In this document: one piece after another, positions 47,891 to 58,020 of the stretch | How the letters are laid out: every line of letters begins with the position of its first letter | How positions within the stretch are numbered: the first letter of the stretch is position 1 | Assembly (NCBI RefSeq): GCF_001540865.1 | Contig: NC_033623.1 | Span: 14,010,116 to 14,074,115 of the forward strand | Length of the DNA stretch: 64,000 bases | Direction of reading: 5' to 3' | From: Ananas comosus | Taxonomy: Eukaryota; Streptophyta; Magnoliopsida; Poales; Bromeliaceae | The notes under the pieces: generated by a model | The model's database searches: none | Seen by the model: the letters and a program-made list of their open reading frames with translations, nothing else | What the model was told of the DNA's origin: nothing | Made by a program: the position numbers and the translations under genes

Positions 47891-49359
47891 CCATCGTCAT
47901 TAACCGTGTCAACTCGAGAATAGAAGGCTGGAAAGCAAAGCTTCTCTCTCAAAGGGGTAGACTCACCCTTGTCAACTCTGTCCTCGCTAGTCTGCCTCTA
48001 CTCTACCTTTCTATTTTTAAAGCACCTCAGTGGGTACTGCAACGAATTGAAGCTCTGCGGAGGGCCTTCTTCTGGAAAGGCGGCACCAAAATCACTGGGG
48101 GTGGTTGCCTTGTTAACTGGAAATCTATCTGTAAGAGCAAGAAAGAAGGAGGGTTAGGAGTCAAGGAATTGGGCGCGATGAATACGGCACTACTATCCAA
48201 ATGGTGGTGGCGCTTCTTCACCGAGAGAAGCCTGCTCTGGAATAAGTTAATCAGAACTCTTTATTACATCAAACGTAGGCCTTTACACGAGGGTTGAACT
48301 TTTGCACCCTATTCGCAATGGTGGAGAGGTGTGCTGCACTGTCGCGATATTTTCAAATGCAGTGTAAGCTACGAGTTCGGTGATGGCAACAACATCAGGA
48401 TATGGTTAGACATTTGGATAGGGGAAATCCCCTTACGCACCTTATTCCCAAATATCTTTGACCACGCAAGAAATAAAGATGCCAGAGTAGCTCAATGTTG
48501 GAATATGAACGGTTGGAGGTGGCGTTTTTTTTGTCGTGGCGATCGGGGGCTCTCTTTAGCAGAACGTCGCAGACAGCTGACGCTTTTGAAGAATCTGCTC
48601 GTGCTCTTTAGTCCAAGTTCCATACCGGACACGATCAAATAGCGTTGGACGGCAAACCAACAATTCTCCGTCAAATCCCTTTACCAATTCCTCACTGACA
48701 GCGGATTAAGAGATTTAATGAATTTATTTATCTGGAAAATCAAAATTCCAGTCAAGATTAAAGTGTTCTTATGGCTACTCCTGTAAAAGAGAATCTTGAT
48801 TGTAGATCGTTTACATAAACGCGGATGGCTAGCGGAACAATTTTGCATTCTCTGTGCCGCTAGTACGGAAAGCTCATCACCTAATAAGCTCCTGCGTGTT
48901 TGTTCGCTTCCTCCTCATTCAAGTTGAAGTACCGGATTTTTTGATAGAGCCAGCGACGGAGGCGAGAGAACTTTGGACAAGATCAGTCAGCCTAGTAGAT
49001 GCCCAGAAGAGACTTGAATCTCTAACTCTAATGTCTGCTATTTGGTGGTTGTTTGGACTCAGAGGAATGACAGTCTTTTTGGCGCAAAGCCCCCCAACAC
49101 TACCCGAGCACTAGAACGTGTTAGACACCTGCTGACATCCTGGACCACGTGACTCTGAGCGTTTGGTGTCCTCCTTTTTTTTCGGGTTGACTTTCTTGTT
49201 TTTTCCTCTTCTGTTTTTTCATTTTTTGCTGACTTAGCTTCCTTTTTCTCTCTTTTTTTTCCTCCAGAGACCTCGGCTGCCTCCATTATGTAAGCCTAAT
49301 TCATTTTCCTAATAAATGAAACAGGTAGCTTGCTATCTATTTCTAAAAAAAAAAAAAAT
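47888..49359 (+). mobile_element. 5'-truncated LINE (RT end and zf-RVT)
   Basis: Translates, with stops and frameshifts, to typical post-RT sequence of plant L1 LINEs: RIEGWKAKLLSQRGRLTLVN, WKGGTKITGGGCLVNW, KKEGGLGVKELGAMNTALLS and WWWRFF, then IRIWLDIWIG and a zf-RVT region with an EFV-type decay. The 3' end reads TAAGCCTAATTCATTTTCC and CAGGTAGCTTGCTATCTATTTC with an A-tail. No target duplication was found; the 5' junction is against the tandem repeat at 47772. Confidence 0.82.
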
Positions 49360-50545
49360 AAATGGATTTTGAACAGCACTTTCCGTAAAGTGACAACTGT
49401 CCAACAACTGCAGGTTAACTGAAATTTGATAGTAAGTTTATAAATAGCGACGTCGCAAAGATATTTTCCTATACCGAAGACCATTATTATTATTATTATT
49501 TTTTCATTCTCAACATTTATAATTTTTTCTAGGAGTAGCCAGTGTTAGAATGTAGTCTTTAGTTTTAGCCAAAAAATCAAGGTCATAGAAATTTTGTAGC
49601 ATTTTCGAAAGGATTATACGAGAGTTTTGCTTCAATATGCGGAAACTAGGTGAAATTTAAGCAGTCAAAAAACTACAATCCTGAAACTGAGCTGCTACGG
49701 AGATTTTGCATGGAAACGCTGCCTCTCTACACGAAGATTCAATTTTGCTTCAGTTTTACCCCAAGAGCACATATCCTTCATCAGAATTGAGAGCTTAATT
49801 TCTTCACTATCCTCAAATCTCTTGGCCGTGTTTCGATCCAAAATATCTATAACAGCTAATTTTCAAGATTGGATTGCCTTTTCTCTTCAATATCTCACCA
49901 AATTTCCATACAAAAAAGAAATCACAATGCCTGGAAAAGAAAAAGAAAAAAAAAGCTGAGAGTTTCTATGAACAACAAATGTAGGATGACAAAGAAACAA
50001 TCCATCAAATGATGCCACTATTGTTGTTCTGACAAGGGAAAACCTGTTGAACATTAATTTGGGCTTGTACATGTGGGTTCTTGGGAAATTATTTTTCCGA
50101 CTATCTAACACAAATTATATCCTCTCTGTGGTCCACAGATAAATGTGAGATCTTTCAAATAATGTTCCCTTATGTATTTAGACTTAGTTTGGTATTGAGG
50201 TGGATCCAACGCTGTTAGATAAAATGGAGTTAAGAAAAAACATATAGAAATATGCTTCTGCGTTCTCCGATGAGACCGTAGAAAATATATCGTAACCGAC
50301 TAATCACAATATGCAGAATGCAATATTACATACGGAAATAAATAGGGTATTTTTCTATCGTTATTTCTCACCCCACATAATATAATCTTCTCGCAATCCC
50401 AAATGAAGCATTAATTGAAATATATTAATTCTGCACCTGTGTTTTGTACCCATTTTATTCTATCAATCAATTGTTCTTTTTTTTTTAATGCATTAAACAA
50501 GTATATATTCTTTGTCAAAGATTTTGACTTGTTTTTTTCTTTTTT
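49360..50545. other. Intergenic DNA, no gene seen
   Basis: AT-rich sequence with an ATT repeat near 49483-49500. No gene or element recognised. Confidence 0.45.
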
Positions 50546-50904
50546 CGTGTTACGACAAACGCACAAACGGAAACGAAATGACAAACACAAAAATAATCAA
50601 ACCACAAGTAGAAAATAAAGAAACACAGATTTACGTGAAAAACCCTTTGCAGGGAAAAAACTACGGGCGAGAGAGGAGAGAACTTCACTATGAAACGAAA
50701 AAGGAAATACAATGTTTTTCAAATTACAACCGACCATGATCACACCTCTACGGGCTCGGACCTGTCGGCCCGAGCCCTCCGCTACCCACCACAGACATTC
50801 ATTTTTCCTCCATAATTTTCTTTTCCAAATTGGTCGCACCGCGAAGCTGTCGGCGAGTCGTAAACCCGAACCTGAATCGATAGTAGATTTCGAGTCATAT
50901 CTAA
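50546..50904. mobile_element. Possible LTR retrotransposon fragment
   Basis: Contains CACAGATTTACGTGAAAAACCC and GAACTTCACTATG, phrases frequent in plant Copia LTRs, and a GC-rich end. It might begin at TGTTACGACAAAC (50547), but no second LTR, primer site or target duplication is visible. A SINE lies at its right border. Confidence 0.3.
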
Positions 50905-51062
50905 CATTTCGAGAGAGAGATAGATAGCATGCTATCTGTTTTATTTATTTTATTTAGAAATAAACTTAGTTAGAAATGTGACTCAATTAGGATTCGACCT
51001 TGAGATCTCGGGTGCCAACAACCAAGCCCTTTGCCACTTGCGCTAGGGACGGTCGGTTTCTA
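50905..51062 (-). mobile_element. tRNA-derived SINE
   Basis: On the minus strand: ACCGTCCCTAGCGCAAGTGG with AAAGGGCTTGGTTGTTGGCA, a B-box-like GGTCGAATCCTA, CTAAGTTTATTTCTAAATAA and a tail with AGCATGCTATCTATCTCTC. It lacks a clear A-tail but otherwise aligns end to end with the SINE at 43427. Confidence 0.75.
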
Positions 51063-51489
51063 CTAGTTAAACTCGTTTAAGTTTTCACATGACCAGATAG
51101 ACAATCTTGTGTATTGATTCCTAAGTATCCAAATATATCATATAAGTAGATTCTTGACAACCTTATTAATTTGTGCTAAAATATATTGATGATCATTCTT
51201 ATGTCCGGGGTAATATTCTTGCAAAGGTGATAAATATATTTGTCTACTGGTTTTCTTCACCACACACGCATATGTATGTAGACACATTTATGTGTGTATA
51301 TGCATGTATTGGATTGTTCGCAAATTACTTTGTCGCATATGTATATATGATAAATGCAATAACATTATACAGAACAAGTAAAGGGAGTTCCCATGTCCAA
51401 ATTGTTGAATTGCAATGCGACTGGATCATCTTTCATTTAAAAAAAAAAAAGAAAAAAAAAGTGAAAGAAAGACTGGAATTGAATTTCTT
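51063..51489. other. Intergenic DNA between a SINE and the inverted arm
   Basis: AT-rich sequence with an A-run at 51439-51460. No gene recognised. Confidence 0.45.
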
Positions 51490-51610
51490 TATTTCAGTAA
51501 TTATATTAAAAGAAGCAAGGAATACATAACATAAAGATAAACCCCGCAGCAACAAAGCTGGAGAGCAGCAACAAAGGAAACAGAGATTGTTTACAACTAT
51601 AAAAATACCA

Positions 51611-51645
<35 letters not shown>
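51611..51645. repeat. (CA)n expansion in the 3' UTR of root cap gene C
   Basis: About 17 CA units where the matching position of gene B (about 47114-47127) has only five to seven TG units on the sense strand. Confidence 0.85.
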
Positions 51646-51652
<7 letters not shown>

Positions 51653-51717
51653 AAATATTAATGCAAAGCAAAATCACTCTTCCTGGTCATCTTCCTCTCT
51701 GTATCTCTCTGTCTCTT

Positions 51718-53176
51718 TCACCTCTTGCAGACAATCCCCTGAATTCCATCTTGAGCTCCACAAGCAACCGTCGGCGGATCCTCAATCTCAGCACCCTCCC
51801 TCTTGAGCCCGAACTTCGAGACGGCACAGTCCGTCGCAAACAGATGCGAGGTCGAGTACTTCTCCGCACCACCCATGACCGGCATCGGGACGCCGATCTT
51901 AACTGGACTGCGATAACCCGGCACGTAGGTCTGGCCCAGAACCCCGCTCACCGAGTTGCTCAGTGAACTGAACTTGAAGCTGAGCTCCAGATGAGCAAAG
52001 CAGTCGTCCTCCGTAATGCCGTACCCATGAATTCTCGATTCTTCTTCGGTGATGGGCACCACTCTCACTCCGATCTTCACCACGCCCACCACTTCAGCCA
52101 CGATCGAGTTCGTCTCCCCAACACGTTTGATCTGCAAGTCGCCCTCCGGCGACGTCCACATCTCGCCGTCGCCCGACGGGATGTTGATGTCTGCTCCATT
52201 GAATTGCACGTGCATGTTGTCGTCGGATCCGTGCCAGGTCGCGACCTTTCTTGCGCCAACGTAGAACTGCTGCGAGCCGAACAAGACGCCAATGGACTGG
52301 ACCCAGGTGAAGTCCCTCCCCTTGCCTTGCTTTCCAATGAAATGCGCGTTGACATGGATGTCGGAATCGGTGACGAGGCAGAAGTCCTTGTTTTTCTTTC
52401 CGTGGAAGTAGAACTTGATGCCGTCTCCACCGATGAAGCGCGGGTCATGGCACACCGCTCCCGGCTTATCGCAAGCTGATCATGTACGTGCACAACCAAG
52501 ATTTTACATGCATGTAACTCGATAAATAAATAAGAAGGAAAAAAAAAAACAAAAAAAAAAAAAGCCCGGATCCTACCGAAAATATAGATAGTGCAATTTA
52601 CAGTAAGTATCTCTTTCTAATTAGATATTCTACCAACTCGGATATTACAATAAAAAACTTAAAAATACAGATTAGTGCCGGCTTATAAGTGCTTAATAAT
52701 AATAACTGCATTATTAGGTAGTAAGTTAAAATTTTAGTGTTCAGCACTCATTGGACAATGCACCACTGTTCAGCTAAGAACTATATATACATATAGGTTC
52801 TTAATTAACCTAATAAGTTGTGATACTGAAGAAGAGAAGTTTGTGATTAACCCGCATTAAATTGTGTGCTCATGCATGGATGGAGTACTCCATAAACATA
52901 GAATAGTATGCATTCACATATACATAATGAATTTATTTTCTTATTTAGAAAACAAAGTAGATTAATTAGGGGGAGGGAAAAGAGAGACTTACGACAATAA
53001 GGCTTGCATGTGTTGCAGTCCACCTCGCATTGGTTAGGACAACCCTGCGGGCAATTGAATAATTTTCCATAGCAATACGAGTAGGTGTTCATGCACTTTG
53101 CTGTTCCGGCATTAACATGTCCACAGAAGAAGCAGCTTATTAGCGCAACCAAAAGAACCTGCAGGAAATATTTCAT
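51718..53176 (-). CDS. Secreted root cap domain protein, copy C
   Basis: Exons 52993-53176 and 51718-52475 give 313 residues. The signal peptide (MKYFLQVLLVALISCFFCGHV) has one extra Gln compared with copy B. The Cys-rich segment (CMNTYSYCYG, CPQGCPNQCEVDCNTCKPYC) and the root cap domain follow. Exon 1 has diverged more than exon 2: several changes in the first 40 residues but one visible change in the whole second exon. The intron is 517 bp and lacks the MITE seen in B. The TATA box at 53295-53302 matches that of B. Likely the product of a recent inverted duplication, perhaps with conversion in exon 2. Confidence 0.9.
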
Positions 53177-53294
53177 GGTTACGTAGCTTCTCTGGGAACA
53201 AAAGCTATAAAAGGAAAGGTGTCTGAGCGAAAATAAAGCTAGAAGAGATGAATATTGCTGGGTGGATATAGCTAGTGGTGCATGTAGGGGTTCG

Positions 53295-53302
53295 TATTTA
53301 TA
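53295..53302 (-). promoter_or_regulatory. TATA box of root cap gene C
   Basis: TATAAATA on the minus strand about 120 bases before the start codon, in the same context as in gene B. Confidence 0.7.
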
Positions 53303-53340
53303 GCTTTGAGATCGAAGAGCTTATGTGCATCTTGGGTAGT

Positions 53341-55365
53341 GATTTTTTATTGTACTATCGGTATGAGACATGTAATTTTAAATGTCTCTCGCTCTCTTTA
53401 TAATTTTATTATCATGATGATTGCGCTAGAAAGTGCTTGCCCATTGTTCTTTTATTGGGGCTTGTTTTCTTTCTTTTTTGCGGGGGAAGAATCATTGGAA
53501 GGATACAGTAATTAATTAATTAAGCAGAGAAGGTGGTAGGATCAAAGGAAAAAGTCCACCACTGATTTCGAACCTTTATTCCATATAATCTTATCAATCC
53601 AATCATAAAATAAAATAAAAATTTAATCAGACCCAAGCATTTTCTTTTCTCAGGGGTCTTTGGTCACCCTAGATTTTTCTTTTTTATTTAGTATAGACTT
53701 TGTGTAGGTTTACTCACCCTTTCTCTTTGCGTTCTTTTCTTTCTTTTCAAGAGGCCTAGCTGCCTAGCTCAATCTGTTGTAAGTAAATTCATTTATCTGA
53801 TGAATAAAGAGATAGCATGTTATATTTTCTCAAGAAAAAAAAACTAATCAGGAAATTTCTACAATTTAATTATTGGGTGACTAGGATCGAATAATTAACG
53901 AGATGGAATCCAGCGCAAGTGAATCGCATAGGAACAAAATTAGTACTGGTGCATGTGAATGGTGAAAAAAAATTAGATTGTAATACAAATAAAATAAGTA
54001 ATCAGTGACTTAGATTAAATTTCAAACTTCGATTTCTCAAAACAGGTTCTTTACTTGAGCTGAACTTTAGTTATGATAGATCCACTATATATACGTGGAT
54101 TAAATGATTTGGTGCATGCAACCGTTCTGTTAGTAAACTCTCCACATTTGAACAAATTATTGGTCTGAATATAGTAGGTTCAGGAGATGCAGGTGATTAA
54201 AACTAGGACTCTTAGATTGATCATATCGTGCATTTAGGTTTTAGTTGTTGAAAATTAAAAGTATCCTCTTTTCAAGCATTTGAATTAAAAAAAAAGTAAA
54301 TAATATTAAGGATAGATTGCTAATTGGTCCACTGCCATGTGACGGACTAATTTTAAAAATCGTTTCCCATTCAACTCGACGTGCGATCAACTTAGAGACG
54401 CTCCTGCATAACTTGACGTGCACTAAGAAGAGAAAAAAAATTTTCCAAAAAAGAAAAAAAGAGTTGTCGGTGCACGAAAAAAAAAACAAAGAAAGAAGAA
54501 GAAGTGGATAGCTGAGTTGTGGAGACACGTAGAGTTAAAAAATTTTGCCAGATTATTCGAATGTCTTGGTTTGAAAGTTTTAAGTACTTTAGCCTGATAT
54601 TAAGGAATAACAAAGAATAGGAACTCAACGTATATAGATCATTGATTAGAACCATTTAGTTGCTTAAACTCGTGGGCTATAATGCAACGGATGAATTTAT
54701 TATTAGTATGCCCCTTTCGTAGTATATATAACATGTGCAATGTGATAATTACATGATTTGGGGTACTAATTAACTAACAATTGCAGTAGTCCTATAGTAG
54801 TTTACTTAAAAGAGAACTACGGCTGCATAAATAAATGATAAATATGGCAATTGAATCTATGACCTTGCAGAATATTCGGAACTTAAGATTAACTTAAATA
54901 CCATAACACTCAAAAACTTAAGATCAGCTCTGATATGTAAGAAGATCAATCCCAGTTACTCTAATCATTAATATGCATGGTAGAAGTCGGGCAAACCATG
55001 CTATTTTTATTAAAACAAGATGTAATGTGCCATCGACTACTGACGAATGTATAGGAATTTAATCGAGAGTTTTTAGGAATGGAAAAGGTTTAGTACCGAC
55101 TCTAATATTATGTTAAAAGATTAATAGACTTGAACAATAAAATATTTATGATATTTTATATTTAAATATTTTTCTCACGTTGGCTCGAGATTTTTTATTG
55201 GCTTAGATAAACTTCACTTAATATGGAAATAATTAAATTAAATTGAAAGTGTGACGAGATTCAAACATAACATTCTAATTTGATGAAGTTGGCAATTCCT
55301 TCTCTTCTTTCCCTTCTCGAGAGTAAAAAGAGTTGTTGATGCCATTGCGGAATATTCTCGAACAT
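53341..55365. other. Intergenic DNA with a LINE stub
   Basis: Holds a LINE 3' stub (53735-53842). Around 55090-55115 the phrase CCGACTCTAATATTATGTTAA resembles the reverse of a Copia primer site next to an LTR end, but it is too decayed to call. No gene recognised. Confidence 0.4.
53735..53842 (+). mobile_element. LINE 3'-end stub
   Basis: Reads GTAAGTAAATTCATTTATC then GAATAAAGAGATAGCATG, TATTTTCTCAAG and an A-run, the same 3' end as the other LINEs. Confidence 0.6.
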
Positions 55366-55491
55366 TTTTTTTTTTTTTTTGAGAGAGATAAATAACACGC
55401 TATCCACCTCGTTTATTTTATTTAGAAATAAACTAAGCTGGAAATATGAATCAACTAGGATTCGAACTTGGGTCTGGAATACCAACTAAAA
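55366..55491 (-). mobile_element. SINE inserted upstream of U4 copy 2
   Basis: Begins (plus strand) with a T-run and GAGAGAGATAAATAACACGC, then CGTTTATTTTATTTAGAAAT and the B-box reverse TAGGATTCGAACTTGGGTC. It is flanked by AATATTCTCGAACA on the left and AATATCCTCAAACA on the right (12 of 14 identical). The matching site beside U4 copy 1 (about 38381-38400) is uninterrupted, so this is an insertion after the two U4 regions arose. The tRNA-like head is truncated. Confidence 0.85.
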
Positions 55492-55560
55492 TATCCTCAA
55501 ACAGTTGATCTACCTACATGTGCGGTGGGATTTCGGATTATATGCATATATAGGCTAATA

Positions 55561-55611
55561 GTCCCACATCGGCTGCTTAAGTTTGTGGTGCCCTATAAAC
55601 TATCTTTAAAA
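55561..55611 (+). promoter_or_regulatory. snRNA promoter (USE and TATA) of U4 copy 2
   Basis: GTCCCACATCG at 55561-55571 and TTTAAAA at 55605-55611, with the same 33-base spacing as copy 1. Both elements are intact. Confidence 0.87.
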
Positions 55612-55637
55612 GGAGAGGCCCGGTGACCGAAAAAAGC

Positions 55638-55790
55638 ATCTTTGCGCTTGGGGCAATGACGCAGCTGGGGAGGTGAAAACCGAAGCGCGTCAATTGCTGG
55701 TTGAAAACTATTTCCAAACCCCCTCTTTGGCCCTGGGCTCGCCCCGGTTGCCACTGAGAATTTCTGGAAGGGCCCCCTCTAACCAGGGTA
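55638..55790 (+). ncRNA. U4: U4 spliceosomal RNA, copy 2 (variant, possibly a pseudogene)
   Basis: About 95% like copy 1. The U6-pairing region, the central domain and the Sm site AATTTCTGG are kept. In the 5' stem-loop CTAGTGAGG has become CTGGGGAGG, so the three-base bulge AGU of the kink-turn is GGG. The bulged U is the base that SNU13/15.5K holds in its pocket in known structures. CCGAGG has become CCGAAG, which turns a G-U pair into A-U. There are also one-base indels in the 3' domain. The promoter is complete, so it may be transcribed but bind SNU13 poorly. Effect is inferred. Confidence 0.85.
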
Positions 55791-55791
55791 A

Positions 55792-57411
55792 AGGCCCTCC
55801 AAGTTTGAACTTCAAAATTTCTTTGATAAAAATTTACTTTTTTGGAGGTCACTTGTAAGTAATCCAATCATTGGGCGTAACGTAAACCAATATTAGGTTT
55901 GAAAAATCAAATTTTGTGAGTGGGGTGGCCCACTTCTTAGGCCCACGGTCACCATTTCTAATATGAAACCTCCCTGCCCCCCTATCACGTACATAATATT
56001 TTTTTAAAGAGAGAGATAATAAGCTGTACATAATAATTTTTTGAAGAGATATATAGATAGTATGCTGTCCGTTTCGTTAATTTTATTTAAAAATAAATTA
56101 GTTAAAAATATAAATCAATTAGGATTCAAATTTGGAAACTCGGATACCAATCATGTAGTTTTTTATTTTTTGTCATTTGCATCAGAAACTATTGGTATCA
56201 CACAGAGGATATGAACAGTGATTGTTGACCGTTTATCATTTCTGCCAATATAATTGCATGGCAAGTGCAAAAAATAACAGTTGGCCGCCTCGTACACGCA
56301 GGTATACTTTTAATTTGCATGTTGCAGTCCCAGCCAGGAAAAAGGTTTTTATTTGCACTACTTTTAACACTTCATTTCATTTAAGTTACATCAACATTTA
56401 TGAACCTGGTCTACGCTCAATTTTAATTCAAAAAATAATAGTGCCAATTCTTCAATATCTAAAAAGTAAAAAACTGCATCAAACTTCCCTCAGTAGTAAC
56501 CATCTTATTGCTTCTTTTAATTTAAATTTAGTTCTATTAAATGAGTCTCGGATATATATTATTAAATGTAACTATTAATTCAGTTAAATTTAATTAATGA
56601 TTCTACTTACTTTTTTTTGTTTGATAAGACTGCAGCTTTGTTTATAAGTTAACACATAGCTAGAAGCTTATGGAGCTAGCTACCAATTTTCACGGAATAT
56701 TTCTCATTCACCTAACAAAACAAGTAAAATTAAGAGGTCATAGGCAAAAAATTAAAAATAAGTTGAACCATCTATTTTAAAATATATATTTGGCCTACTA
56801 CCTTATCTTAAATTGGTAGTCCACAAATCATCCAGTTAGTGGTTTGCATGTCCTCTGTGGCAGCATCTTGTGGATATACACTGTGACCGGCAACGTGCAA
56901 TGTCAAATGATGCTACTATCAACAATGTGTACGTACTAGCTAGTTTATTAAGCAACTGTGTGGTATAAAACTAAAGCCTAAGTATTTGAATAATTTAGCC
57001 TTAGTTAAACGGTTTGCTCATGCTTGTAATGAGAATTGAGAAAAGCATTTGTACGTACTAGCTAGGCTGCTTTTACTGAATCAAACATGCACATGGATTG
57101 AGAAGTCTAAATTTTAGATGATGTGGTAAAGTAGCTTATTATTGGAATCTATTATCTCAAAAATGCACGCTAGCAGGATGGCCTCTCCTGCTTCTTCATT
57201 TTCTCGACATTGTTGTGATAGCACGCCCAATATATATGGCAGAACTTGCATTGAGAACTCAAGCGATATATGTCGCTGCCGCCCGTCTAAGCAAAGTAAT
57301 CTCTAATACACATTCGATGGCTTAATGTACATTTATCATCTTTAAAGTACAATTTATTTGTAATTGACCGGCCCCTTCTTTAATATAAAAATATAATTAT
57401 TAAATCATAAT
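55792..57411. other. Intergenic DNA with nested SINE pieces
   Basis: Contains SINE remnants around 55997-56165 and otherwise AT-rich sequence. No gene recognised. Confidence 0.4.
56030..56165 (-). mobile_element. SINE, degenerate, inserted beside another SINE tail
   Basis: Reads (plus strand) TTTTTTGAAGAGATATATAG, GCTGTCCGTTTCGTTAATTT, and the reverse B-box region TAGGATTCAAATTTGG. Just left of it, 55997-56026 is another SINE tail fragment (TTTTTTTAAAGAGAGAGATA). GTACATAATA occurs at both 55989 and 56025 and could be its duplication. Confidence 0.6.
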
Positions 57412-57545
57412 TTTTTTTTTTTTTAGAGAAAGGACCGGAGGTTGTTATTCACTTTGTTCATTTTTTAAAAAAGTTAGTTAAAAATGCGAGACAGTTAGAC
57501 TTTAAATTTAGAATCTTTGGTACACTAGCTAGAAACAGTCGGTAT
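57410..57545 (-). mobile_element. SINE, degenerate
   Basis: T-run, then AGAGAAAGGACCGGAGG, TTCACTTTGTTCATTTTTT and a decayed B-box region. It follows the same order as the better SINE copies but with many changes. Confidence 0.45.
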
Positions 57546-58020
57546 TGAATTACAATTTAGGAAAGAAAATGCCACAACACACTGGCATGATCAAGCTCTT
57601 AGACCTTTACAGGGGTTAATCACTTGGTCTTACTGAATGCCCCATATTAGAGTCTCTTGAACCATATTTGGTTCAGGCAGAAAACTTAAGCCCACAACGA
57701 CGCGGTGCTTCTCTTAAACCTCCCTCTTTCATCCTGCCACGTCTTCCCTTAATTTCTCAAGTCTCCAACATCCAACCAAATGAAGAGGAAAACGGAAAAG
57801 GCAAAGAGCTTCCAGAATCGCCTGCTCATCTCCTTAACATTATTATTCCACTACATGCTTACCACATCTCCCCACCTTCTCTACACCCTCTGACCATGTA
57901 CACCCACCACCACCACTAGGTCCACTACTACGCTATTATGCTATAACCATCCCATTTAGTCCCCCCCCCCGGCCGACGCAAACCCAAAAGCAACGAGCGC
58001 ACAACCCACCACCAAGAAAC
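57546..58020. other. Upstream region of the IQ67-domain gene
   Basis: Probably promoter and 5' UTR of the gene at 58021; includes a C-run at 57961-57970. No TATA box was assigned. Confidence 0.4.

Larger units (their letters stand above)
51490..53340. repeat. Right arm of the inverted segmental duplication
   Basis: Inverted copy of 45075-47275. The spacer between the arms is about 4.2 kb and contains a LINE and a SINE. This arm has a longer (CA)n tract (51611-51645) in the 3' UTR of its gene. Confidence 0.88.

Noticed and set aside
55080..55260. Decayed Copia LTR end with primer-site-like word
   Set aside because: The resemblance to a methionine-tRNA primer site is partial, and no LTR pair or target duplication is visible.
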